Source of the DNA: Syntrophorhabdus sp. | Lineage (GTDB): Bacteria > Desulfobacterota > BSN033 > UBA1163 | Direction: 5' to 3' | Assembly (NCBI GenBank): GCA_020724025.1 | Contig: DYHU01000166.1 | Span: 1 to 8,175, forward strand | Length of the DNA: 8,175 bases | Part shown: piece after piece, positions 1 through 5,576 of the stretch | How positions within the stretch are numbered: the first letter of the stretch is position 1 | Layout: each line of letters begins with the position of its first letter | Position numbers and translations under genes: made by a program | The notes under the pieces: model-generated | Databases searched by the model: none | Told to the model about the DNA's origin: nothing | Seen by the model: the letters and a program-made list of their open reading frames with translations, nothing else

Positions 1-254
1 AGGAGGCCATTGCCATGGCAACAGGCAATACGGCAAAGGTTTATAGATTGAACAGAGGTGTGATTGAAGTTGGCAGGGAGGCGGATCTGGTCATCATGGA
101 TGCTCCTATGGGTTCGGTGGGCAAGGATGCCCTCTCTGCGATTGAGGCAGGCGATATCCCTGGAATTGCGGCTGTTTTGATCGATGGGCAGATGAAGATC
201 GGAGTAAGCCGGAATACACCGCCACCGAATCGAAAAATCGTGATTAGTAAATAA
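1..254 (+). CDS. ena: Enamidase-like amidohydrolase, C-terminal fragment (5' end outside window)
   Basis: The reading frame is open from the left edge (first full codon at base 3, EAIAMATGN...) to a TAA at 252-254, so this is the last ~83 residues of a longer protein; the ATG at 15 is an internal methionine. The run MATGNTAKVYRLNRGVI, then GREADLVIMDAPMGSVG, AIEAGDIPGI and finally SRNTPP is the typical end of amidohydrolase-superfamily enzymes (the closing beta-sandwich with GxxADLVI). It closely resembles, from memory, the end of E. barkeri enamidase. That enzyme, a binuclear Fe/Zn hydrolase, converts 1,4,5,6-tetrahydro-6-oxonicotinate to 2-formylglutarate and ammonia in the cytoplasm. The metal-binding residues lie upstream and cannot be checked. 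The next gene, a 6-hydroxynicotinate-reductase-like protein, makes exactly this substrate in the known pathway, which strengthens the call. An amidohydrolase acting on a related cyclic amide remains possible. Confidence 0.7.
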   Translation, partial: EAIAMATGNTAKVYRLNRGVIEVGREADLVIMDAPMGSVGKDALSAIEAGDIPGIAAVLIDGQMKIGVSRNTPPPNRKIVISK

Positions 255-360
255 GTGACTAAAGTTGAAAGTGCCTAAAGTGACTAAAGTTGAAAATGAC
301 TAAAGTTTTAAAACTTACTTTAGGCACTTTAGCTCACTTTAGTTCACTTTAGTCACTTAG
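252..360. repeat. CTAAAGT hairpin array between ena and hnr
   Basis: Four direct copies of CTAAAGT (259, 275, 284, 300) are followed by four inverted copies ACTTTAG (317, 326, 336, 346). An 18-base perfect direct repeat occupies 253-270 and 278-295. Perfect inverted arms pair 252-265 with 346-359 (14 bp) and 270-281 with 317-328 (12 bp), around a central palindrome AAGTTTTAAAACTT (303-316). The outer arm begins in the TAA stop of the enamidase-like gene. The transcript should fold into a long, A/U-rich stem. There is no T-tract after it, so it is more likely an intergenic repeat or processing/attenuation structure than a classic terminator. Confidence 0.85.
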
Positions 361-392
361 ACTTTTCAGCCCAATTTGGGCGATGGGGATTG

Positions 393-1925
393 ATGATGAT
401 TGTTGATTGGAAGACCTGTATCGGATGCGGATTATGCGTGGAAACCTGCCCACTGTCAGCCATCACTCTGATGAAGGAAAGAGGGAAGAAGAAAAAGGCG
501 TCCATTTCCGACATCTGCGTGGATTGCAAAGCCTGTACAAAGGTCTGCCCAACAGAGGCCATTGCACCTCACCCAGTATCTGAAGAGGGCATCGTTCAAT
601 GTGCGTCATGCCCGATTACCTGCATCATCAAGATTGGAAACACAGGAGCCTGTCAGCGATTCGTCAACCAGGATGGAGTGCTTGTCCGGAATATCCCGCT
701 TCAACCCTACGAAGATGTTAAGGAGATCGTTGGACCAGATCATGAAGAAGTGATCCGAAAGCCATTGATCACCGGCATCGGAGCAGGGACCACTTACCCT
801 GACACTAAACCTGCCCCCTATATCGTCCAATCTAAAATGGATGGAATCGATGTCGTCACTGTTGTGACGGAAGCCCCCATGAGTTACAGCGGCATCAAGG
901 TGAAGATCGACACGGACACGAATATCGGCAAAGAAGGAGATCCCGTTCTCATCGGGAAAAAGAGGGTTGGCCATCTCTGCACCGAAGAGTATGGCTCTAA
1001 GATTCTCTCATTAGGAGGGGTCAATCTTCTCACCGGAGAAGAGGGCCTCGCCGTGGCCAAACTTATTGTCGATATTGCCAACCGGAGAGAAGTCCATCTC
1101 AGAGTGGAGGATGGAGCCGAGATGCTTCTTCAGGTAGGCAAGGCTCCCATCATCAATGGTGAAACAGGTACAAGGATGAGAGTTGGTTGTGGCAGTGCAT
1201 CCATGGGTCTCTTCGGAAGATATTTCCTGGATGCGGCGGATGAGGTGGTTGTCCTGGATTCCCATCTCATCGGGCAGTTCACAGAGCATGAGGCTGGAAG
1301 GGAGTCGGGCGCTAAATACAGCGGCATCAGGTTGCGAGCGAGGCAATCCACTCCCGGTCGATACTTTGGTGAGCATGGGCGGGGATGGGGAGGGACACCC
1401 TTCGAAAACCCCATCGAGATCATCGAAGGGTTCGATCCAAAGATCGCAAAACCAGGGATGACCCTACTGATCACGGAGACAACAGCGGAGCGGGCTGCCA
1501 TGTTTCGTCTGGACGAGAATGGTAAATTTACTCAGATGGATTTAACTCCAAAAGCAAAGAGGGCAATCGATATGATGGCCTCTAACTGTCAGCCATCGAG
1601 GGTTTCCGCCGTTTATGTGGGAGGCGCAGGGGGAAGCGCCAGGGCGGGAGTTACAAAGATTCCGGTGAAACTGAATCAGGCTATCCATCAGAATCGTGCA
1701 AGGCTGACTGTGGGGGGAGCGCCGACCTATATCCTGCCAGGGGGCGGGATCACGTTTCTGGTCGATGTAGAGAAGGTGATGGTGAGAGCCTTCACCTATG
1801 TACCAACCCCTGCAACGGTTGTCCCTCTAGAATATACGATAAGATTGAAAGAGTATCTGGAGATTGGAGGTCATAAAGAGAAGATCCGAAAACTGAAAGA
1901 GGTCTTGAAGGAGATAAAGAAATAA
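393..1925 (+). CDS. hnr: 6-Hydroxynicotinate reductase-like iron-sulfur flavoprotein
   Basis: A protein of ~510 residues. The N-terminus is a two-cluster ferredoxin domain: C9-x2-C12-x2-C15-x3-C19-P and C42-x2-C45-x2-C48-x3-C52-P. A third cysteine group follows, C70-x2-C73-P-x2-C77-x9-C87, within QCASCPITC and GACQRF. The remaining ~400 residues are a family-specific body with glycine-rich stretches such as VGCGSASMGLFGRYF (264-278), GGAGGSARAG (410-419) and ILPGGGITFLVDVEKVM (447-463). This architecture and length match the ferredoxin-dependent 6-hydroxynicotinate reductase of E. barkeri, which reduces 6-hydroxynicotinate to 1,4,5,6-tetrahydro-6-oxonicotinate and is reported to hold covalent FMN, one [2Fe-2S] and two [4Fe-4S] clusters. 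Three cysteine groups fit that count. An enamidase-like gene lies upstream and an ApbE-like gene downstream. In-frame TTG (390), ATG (393) and ATG (396) compete as start; GGGG at 384-387 favours 393 or 396. A related ring reductase with another substrate is possible. Confidence 0.78.
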   Translation: MMIVDWKTCIGCGLCVETCPLSAITLMKERGKKKKASISDICVDCKACTKVCPTEAIAPHPVSEEGIVQCASCPITCIIKIGNTGACQRFVNQDGVLVRNIPLQPYEDVKEIVGPDHEEVIRKPLITGIGAGTTYPDTKPAPYIVQSKMDGIDVVTVVTEAPMSYSGIKVKIDTDTNIGKEGDPVLIGKKRVGHLCTEEYGSKILSLGGVNLLTGEEGLAVAKLIVDIANRREVHLRVEDGAEMLLQVGKAPIINGETGTRMRVGCGSASMGLFGRYFLDAADEVVVLDSHLIGQFTEHEAGRESGAKYSGIRLRARQSTPGRYFGEHGRGWGGTPFENPIEIIEGFDPKIAKPGMTLLITETTAERAAMFRLDENGKFTQMDLTPKAKRAIDMMASNCQPSRVSAVYVGGAGGSARAGVTKIPVKLNQAIHQNRARLTVGGAPTYILPGGGITFLVDVEKVMVRAFTYVPTPATVVPLEYTIRLKEYLEIGGHKEKIRKLKEVLKEIKK

Positions 1926-1958
1926 ATAACCAATACCCAAGCACCAATAACCAAATAA
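1921..1958. repeat. CCAATAACCAA-type repeat, left copy
   Basis: AACCAATACCC and CCAATAACCAAAT occur in tandem just after the reductase stop. The 12-mer CCAATAACCAAA at 1944-1955 is the exact reverse complement of TTTGGTTATTGG at 2196-2207, so the same repeat family brackets the whole spacer in opposite orientations. It is low-complexity and has no coding potential. Confidence 0.6.
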
Positions 1959-2010
1959 ATTTGTATGATAAACTTATCACTCACGAACCATGAAAATAAT
2001 AAGAACTTCC

Positions 2011-2100
2011 CTCCCCCTTCGATGGGGGAGGGGTAGGGTGGGGGTGACCATGTGACTTATGATTACCCCCCACCTTCATCCTCCCCCGCAAGGGGGGAGG
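2011..2100. repeat. Head-to-head pair of C/G-rich hairpin elements (REP/BIME-like)
   Basis: The first unit reads CCTCCCCC-loop-GGGGGAGG followed by a GGTAGGGTGGGGGT tail (to 2045). After a ~19-base spacer, the second unit is the same element inverted: ACCCCCCACC (2065-2074), a short linker, then CCTCCCCC-GCAAG-GGGGAGG-type hairpin to 2100. The two tails can pair with one bulged base, giving a cloverleaf-like fold. A third, single copy sits at 3111-3162. The arrangement resembles bacterial interspersed mosaic elements made of paired REP sequences; assignment to a particular REP class is inference. Confidence 0.7.
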
Positions 2101-2108
2101 AGATTTTT
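2080..2108 (+). terminator. Possible rho-independent terminator after hnr
   Basis: CCTCCCCC (2080-2087) pairs perfectly with GGGGGAGG (2093-2100) around a five-base loop, and T5 follows at 2104-2108 after a three-base gap. The shape is that of an intrinsic terminator on the + strand. It lies 155 bases past the reductase stop, and the hairpin is also part of the repeat pair, so termination may be incidental or partial. Confidence 0.4.
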
Positions 2109-2140
2109 GCAAAAGCAGTACTTAAGATTAATCTTTGTTC

Positions 2141-2215
2141 GGTGATTGGAATTTGGTGATTGGTGATTATTTGTCCCGCCTTGGCGGGATTGGAATTTGG
2201 TTATTGGAATTTGTT
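2141..2215. repeat. ATTGGAATTTGGT direct repeats with an embedded hairpin
   Basis: The 13-mer ATTGGAATTTGGT occurs exactly at 2145-2157 and 2189-2201, with a partial third copy at 2203-2215. Between the first two, TCCCGCC (2174-2180) and GGCGGGA (2183-2189) form a tight hairpin with a TT centre. The block runs to within five bases of the next gene's start. It is the inverted counterpart of the repeat at 1921-1958. Confidence 0.65.
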
Positions 2216-2219
2216 GAAT

Positions 2220-3101
2220 ATGAGAATGCAGTCGGCTAAGAAAATATACGCACATGATCCTGTCCAGGTTTTACCCAATGGAACCGTCCTCGTGGACTAT
2301 GGACCCATGCGGATGTTCATCAGCGCCTCGGAAAATGGAAAACCTCTTGTCCACCTGGCGAAAGAGGGGGCTCATCTGGCGATGCGGATTCTTGAAGACT
2401 TAGCAGAATTTCTTCCTGTGATAAAAAAGAGATCACAGAAGTTGGAAATTGTGGAGGCCTTTCCTGATGTCGTCCGAAGAATGATCGAAGCCACAAAGAT
2501 GATGGGGGAACCCGATCTCACTCCGCTTGCGGCGGTTGCAGGAACAACCTCTGATGTGGTTGCCGATTTTATCTTCGGCAGGGGTGGAACGAAGATCATC
2601 GTTGATAATGGAGGAGATGTCGCCCTTCGATTGAGAGAAGGCGAGGTGGCCAGAGTAGGAGTAAAAACAGAGATCAGTTCAAAACAACCCGCCTATCTCA
2701 TTTCAATCGATTCCACCATGGGAATAGGGGGCGTGGCGACGAGTGGCCTCGGCGGGAGGAGCTTCACCAAAGGGATTGCATCGGCCGCAACGATACTCGC
2801 AGAGAATGCTTCTCTGGCTGATGCTGGAGCGACTGTCATCGGAAATTTCACCAATGTTGATGACCCTAATATCTCAAGAACCCTTGCCGAGAAAATATAT
2901 CCGGATACAGATATCACCGGAGAGTGGGTCACCGTCAACGTAGGGAAATTATCCCAGGAAAAGATTGGGGAAGCATTGGACAACGGCCTGGTGAAAGCGT
3001 ATTCAATCTTCCAGGAGAGATTGATCAAAGGAGCTCTCATCGCCGTTCAGGGACAAGTAATTTGGACAGATTCGCTCGAATCGTTATTGATTAAATTATA
3101 A
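2220..3101 (+). CDS. UPF0280 family protein (ApbE-like fold)
   Basis: A protein of 293 residues if started at ATG 2220 (a second ATG is at 2226). It belongs by appearance to UPF0280/COG2122, a family structurally related to ApbE, the FAD:protein FMN transferase. Family-like segments are PLAAVAGTTSDVVADFI (102-118), IIVDNGGDVALRL (126-138, cf. the ApbE NxGGD motif), GIGGVATSGLGGRSFTKGIA (168-187) and LADAGATVIGNFTNVDDP (199-216, cf. the ApbE 'ADALATA' Mg/FAD region). No signal peptide or membrane segment is visible, so it should be cytoplasmic, unlike most periplasmic ApbE proteins. The frame is open upstream to a TTG at 2160, but that stretch is intergenic repeat, so the shorter start is chosen; no strong Shine-Dalgarno site is seen. 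It lies between the reductase and the PF06684 gene on the same strand. Biochemical function is unproven; a role in attaching or handling the reductase's FMN is inferred. Confidence 0.78.
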   Translation: MRMQSAKKIYAHDPVQVLPNGTVLVDYGPMRMFISASENGKPLVHLAKEGAHLAMRILEDLAEFLPVIKKRSQKLEIVEAFPDVVRRMIEATKMMGEPDLTPLAAVAGTTSDVVADFIFGRGGTKIIVDNGGDVALRLREGEVARVGVKTEISSKQPAYLISIDSTMGIGGVATSGLGGRSFTKGIASAATILAENASLADAGATVIGNFTNVDDPNISRTLAEKIYPDTDITGEWVTVNVGKLSQEKIGEALDNGLVKAYSIFQERLIKGALIAVQGQVIWTDSLESLLIKL

Positions 3102-3110
3102 CCTTCTCTT

Positions 3111-3162
3111 CCTCTCTCTCCCCCGCCAGAGGCGGGGCGGGGAGAGGGATAGGGTGAGGGGA
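3111..3162. repeat. Single C/G-rich hairpin element with TAGGGTG tail
   Basis: CTCTCCCC (3116-3123) pairs with GGGGAGAG (3139-3146), enclosing CGCC-AGA-GGCG, and is followed by GGATAGGGTGAGGGG. It is the same family as the pair at 2011-2100, whose tail is GGGTAGGGTGGGGGT. It fills almost the entire gap between the UPF0280 gene and the next Shine-Dalgarno site. It could act as an mRNA-stabilising or attenuating hairpin, but no T-tract follows. Confidence 0.65.
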
Positions 3163-3167
3163 TAATT

Positions 3168-3173
3168 GGAGGT
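3168..3173 (+). promoter_or_regulatory. Strong ribosome binding site (GGAGGT)
   Basis: GGAGGT sits six bases before the ATG at 3180. It fixes that start and is the best Shine-Dalgarno match in the left half of the window, suggesting the PF06684 protein is translated independently and well. Confidence 0.8.
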
Positions 3174-3179
3174 AAAAAC

Positions 3180-3758
3180 ATGGAAGTTAGAAAATATGTC
3201 ACTATCGTGGAAGAGACGGTTATTGAAGGAGGGAAAAAGGTTGATCCTCCGACTCGGAAGGCTGCGGCTGTGGTAGTGATTAAGAATCCCTTTGCGGGAA
3301 AGTATGTTGAGAATTTGGATGAACTGATCGATATCGGTGAGGCACTGGGTGGAATATTAGGGAAGAAGGCGGTTGAGGCATTGAAGATACCGCCTAAAAA
3401 TGCCGAGAGTTACGGAAAGGCAGCCGTCGTAGGGGTGGATGGCGAGTTGGAACATGCGGCGGCCATTCTTCATCCCAAACTCGGGACACCTTTAAGAGAA
3501 GCAGTTGGCGGAGGGAAGGCCATCATTCCATCGGCCAAGAAGATGGGAGGTCCGGGGACAGAGATCGATGTGCCGCTTCATTACAAAGATGCCGCCTTTG
3601 TCCGCACTCATTTCGATGCCATGACCGTGAGGGTGCCGGATGCCCCCCGGTCCGATGAAATCCTCGTTGCCATCGTAGTTACCGATTCCGGAAGGCCCCA
3701 ACCACGGATTGGCGGATTAAAGAAAGAAGAAGCCAAAAAAGAAGACGGCCTGAGGTAA
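3180..3758 (+). CDS. 'Amino acid synthesis' family protein (PF06684, ex-DUF1185)
   Basis: A 192-residue soluble protein with no signal or membrane segment. The conserved core is easy to see: RKAAAVVVIKNPFAGKY (26-42), GVDGELEHAAAILHP (85-99), LREAVGGGKAIIPSAKK (105-121), GTEIDVPLHYKDAAFVRTHF (126-145) and VRVPDAPRSDEILVA (150-164). This pattern matches PF06684, a family with solved structures but, to my knowledge, no established reaction despite its name. The last ~15 residues (KKEEAKKEDGLR) form a charged tail outside the core. The start is set by GGAGGT six bases upstream. Its position behind an enamidase-like gene, a ring reductase and a UPF0280 gene suggests a part in the same catabolism, perhaps in handling a ring-opened or cyclic amide intermediate. 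That role is inference from context only. Confidence 0.8.
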   Translation: MEVRKYVTIVEETVIEGGKKVDPPTRKAAAVVVIKNPFAGKYVENLDELIDIGEALGGILGKKAVEALKIPPKNAESYGKAAVVGVDGELEHAAAILHPKLGTPLREAVGGGKAIIPSAKKMGGPGTEIDVPLHYKDAAFVRTHFDAMTVRVPDAPRSDEILVAIVVTDSGRPQPRIGGLKKEEAKKEDGLR

Positions 3759-3934
3759 TTCTATCCAAAAATATTTAAAATTCCCCCAGTTTCATTTCCC
3801 ATTTAACGCCCCCCTGCGTGAAGCCCCGCCTCGTCCGACGCCATAGTCAGGCTTTGGACAACGAATTTTGGGAAGTGAAGTGTGAAGGAAGAAATCAATG
3901 TCTTATTTGATTTTCAAAAAGGTGAACAATAAAT

Positions 3935-5029
3935 TCAGACCTTCCGAACTAAATCGTCGATATCTGAAGAGCGGAGGCCCTTTAAGAAGAGATGGAGGAG
4001 GTCTGCTGTCCTCTCCACATCAGACCATTTGACCAGCTCCCCAGGGGAATGGCTGTATCGTCTTGGAATGTAAACCCCGCCGCAGGGAATCCCTTTTCCC
4101 GAAGTGTGGATGGTGGAGGCATCGGTCCATGTCCGGAAGATATCTTTCTGGTGAGGGATTTTATTCTTTACGGCTGTCGAAATGAGCCGCTGACGGATCT
4201 TCTTCGAATAGATCGTGCCTCGCCCGAGGGCATTGACATCCATGGAGCGAATGACCGGTCCCTTTCCGCACTCATCCGTGGCTAATTGGGGAGGGGTGAT
4301 CGGATCAGCCGCAGGAACCGTGTCAACCACGATCGTCATATCCGGCTCCAATGTCTGGGCCGCTACTTTGGCTCCTCTTGAACCTACCTCTTCCTGAACC
4401 GCGGCTACTAGGAATAATTGATAATCGATCTTCTCCTTTTTCAGCCTTTCTGCCAGATCGATGAGGATGGTGCAGCCTGCCCGGTTATCAATCGATTTGC
4501 TGATGATGGTGTCCTTGCCGATGGATTGAAAATGGGGATGATAGACAATGGGATCGCCGATCTCGATACCCCAGGCTCTGACCTCCTCCGCGCTCTCCGC
4601 TCCCACATCGATCCAGAGCTCTGAAACAGAAATGGGACGTTTCAGATCTTCGGGGCTCATCAAATGCCGGTTTTTCACTCCGACCACGCCGGTATGGGTG
4701 CCTTTGTCAGTGCAGATATCTACCTTGGTGCTGAGCAAAACCCTTTCGTCGAACATTCCGTTGAGGTCGAAGAAAATATAGCCTCTTGGGTCGATATATT
4801 TGACGAGCAGACACATCTCATCCATGTGGACACAGACCATCACCGATCTTGTTCCTTTTCCGATCTTCCCGATTACGTTTCCCATGGGATCGATGGAGAC
4901 ATCAGAGAGGTTCTTTTTCAATTCCGTGGAAACAAACTCGATCACCTTCTCCTCAAATCCACTTCCTCCGGGAATTTCGACCAATTTCTGGAAGTGTTCA
5001 AACATCATCTGATTTTTCTGTTTCATCAT
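3935..5029 (-). CDS. M42-family metallo-aminopeptidase
   Basis: A 364-residue protein, the normal length for the M42 (glutamyl aminopeptidase / tetrahedral aminopeptidase, FrvX-like) family. The dinuclear metal site is intact: H68 and D70 in VCVHMDEM, D181 in SIDNRAG, catalytic E213 and ligand E214 in VQEEVGSRGA, D236 in IVVDT, and H327 in IPRRYSHSP. The insert ~88-160 (TGVVGVKNRHLMSPED, IDVGAESAEEV, GIEIGDPIV) fits the family's PDZ-like dimerisation domain. Members are cytoplasmic oligomers that trim N-terminal residues from short peptides; the exact specificity cannot be read here. The start at ATG 5029 (another ATG at 5026) is preceded by an AGGGA-type Shine-Dalgarno site. It follows the DUF2784 gene by 44 bases on the same strand and converges with the PF06684 gene across a 176-base spacer where I see no clear terminator. 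A general housekeeping role is likeliest. Confidence 0.9.
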   Translation of the reverse strand: MMKQKNQMMFEHFQKLVEIPGGSGFEEKVIEFVSTELKKNLSDVSIDPMGNVIGKIGKGTRSVMVCVHMDEMCLLVKYIDPRGYIFFDLNGMFDERVLLSTKVDICTDKGTHTGVVGVKNRHLMSPEDLKRPISVSELWIDVGAESAEEVRAWGIEIGDPIVYHPHFQSIGKDTIISKSIDNRAGCTILIDLAERLKKEKIDYQLFLVAAVQEEVGSRGAKVAAQTLEPDMTIVVDTVPAADPITPPQLATDECGKGPVIRSMDVNALGRGTIYSKKIRQRLISTAVKNKIPHQKDIFRTWTDASTIHTSGKGIPCGGVYIPRRYSHSPGELVKWSDVERTADLLHLFLKGLRSSDIDDLVRKV

Positions 5030-5073
5030 TCGTCCCTCGTTTTATCCTTCTTTTATGGATAGCCTATTTTCAC

Positions 5074-5418
5074 CTATTTTCGCAGATAAATCCAGATATT
5101 GAACCCGCTGAGGAGGAGGGTGACAATAAGGACGGTATAATGGGAAATCTCAATATAAACGATCCTCTCGACATAGTAGATGATGAATGACCCCGCATAG
5201 GAGAGATCGGGGTTGTGTTTATCTCTCAGCCAGGCTTCGAGATGGGTGAGGGGACAGAACCAGTCAAAGATCTGTATGATGAAAGCAAAGGCGAGGCCGG
5301 AGAGATGGAATATTTTTATGGTTCTGCTTCGTCTTCCCCATAGGGCTCCGAGAAAGAGAAAAACGATCCAGAGAAAATGGATCAGAACAGTGATATCTCC
5401 AAGGATTTTATAAAGCAT
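5074..5418 (-). CDS. DUF2784 family membrane protein
   Basis: A small (114-residue) integral membrane protein with hydrophobic segments at about residues 6-27 (ITVLIHFLWIVFLFLGAL), 37-54 (FHLSGLAFAFIIQIF), 77-92 and 94-111. The family signature is visible: LIHFLWIVFLFLG near the start, then DWFCPLTHLEAWLR (52-65), then YAGSFIIYYVERIVY (74-88). DUF2784 proteins have no known function. The ATG at 5418 has only a weak upstream Shine-Dalgarno site. It is the first gene of a probable two-gene unit with the M42 peptidase and is divergent from the ABC importer operon. The pairing with the peptidase may be chance. Confidence 0.85.
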   Translation of the reverse strand: MLYKILGDITVLIHFLWIVFLFLGALWGRRSRTIKIFHLSGLAFAFIIQIFDWFCPLTHLEAWLRDKHNPDLSYAGSFIIYYVERIVYIEISHYTVLIVTLLLSGFNIWIYLRK

Positions 5419-5440
5419 TTTTGAATATAAAGGTATGTTG

Positions 5441-5453
5441 TCTCATCATGAGA
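5441..5453. promoter_or_regulatory. Short palindrome in divergent intergenic region
   Basis: TCTCAT-C-ATGAGA is a perfect inverted repeat with a single central base. It lies 23 bases upstream of the DUF2784 start and about 63 bases upstream of the importer operon's -35 box. The position suits a regulator binding site for either unit, but half-sites this short can arise by chance and no regulator gene is present. Confidence 0.25.
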
Positions 5454-5515
5454 TAATCTACCATAGGATTTCGTTTTTTAAAAGAGATTCATATTTTTTG
5501 ACTTTTTTAAACCTC

Positions 5516-5544
5516 TTGACAATTGAACCACAGGGCAGAATAAT
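5516..5544 (+). promoter_or_regulatory. Sigma70-type promoter for the ABC importer operon
   Basis: A consensus -35 box TTGACA (5516-5521) and a five-of-six -10 box AATAAT (5539-5544) are separated by the ideal 17 bases. Predicted transcription would start near 5551, leaving a ~25-base leader before the ATG at 5577. The A/T-rich stretch upstream (5471-5510) could act as an UP element. Confidence 0.65.
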
Positions 5545-5566
5545 ATAAACCCAATACTTTAAAGAT

Positions 5567-5573
5567 GGAGGGA
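5567..5573 (+). promoter_or_regulatory. Ribosome binding site deciding the binding-protein start
   Basis: GGAGGGA ends four bases before ATG 5577 (GGAGG core spacing five). It overlaps the codons just after the earlier ATG at 5565, which has no Shine-Dalgarno site of its own. The later ATG is therefore the likely start, and it also gives a cleaner signal peptide. Confidence 0.75.
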
Positions 5574-5576
5574 CTT

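Noticed and set aside
253..352. CTAAAGT repeats as a CRISPR array
   Set aside because: Units are too short, spacing is irregular (9-16 bases), half are inverted, and there are no unique spacers or cas genes.
639..653. NTGAC in the reductase as the ApbE flavin acceptor motif
   Set aside because: It resembles the (S/T)-G-A-(T/S) core, but the acceptor position is a cysteine that fits better as an Fe-S ligand, and the upstream aspartate is missing. It is kept only as a note in the flavin finding.
1011..1501. Overlapping - strand open frames opposite the reductase
   Set aside because: They are low-quality, arginine/proline/serine-rich shadows of a conserved + strand protein with no recognisable domain.
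2160..2219. Upstream extension of the UPF0280 gene from TTG 2160
   Set aside because: The 20 extra residues are encoded by intergenic repeat and hairpin sequence, with no family similarity that I recognise; ATG 2220 or 2226 is preferred.
3833..3859. Stem GTCC..GCC / GGC..GGAC as a bidirectional terminator between the PF06684 and M42 genes
   Set aside because: Only 3+4 base pairs around a 3x3 internal loop, and no T-tract on either side; too weak to call.
4664..5062. 132-residue + strand open frame opposite the M42 gene
   Set aside because: The - strand frame carries all M42 metal and catalytic motifs; the + strand frame shows no recognisable domain and is a shadow.
5565..5576. ATG 5565 as start of the binding protein
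   Set aside because: It lacks a Shine-Dalgarno site, while GGAGGGA lies correctly for ATG 5577, which also begins a normal signal peptide.
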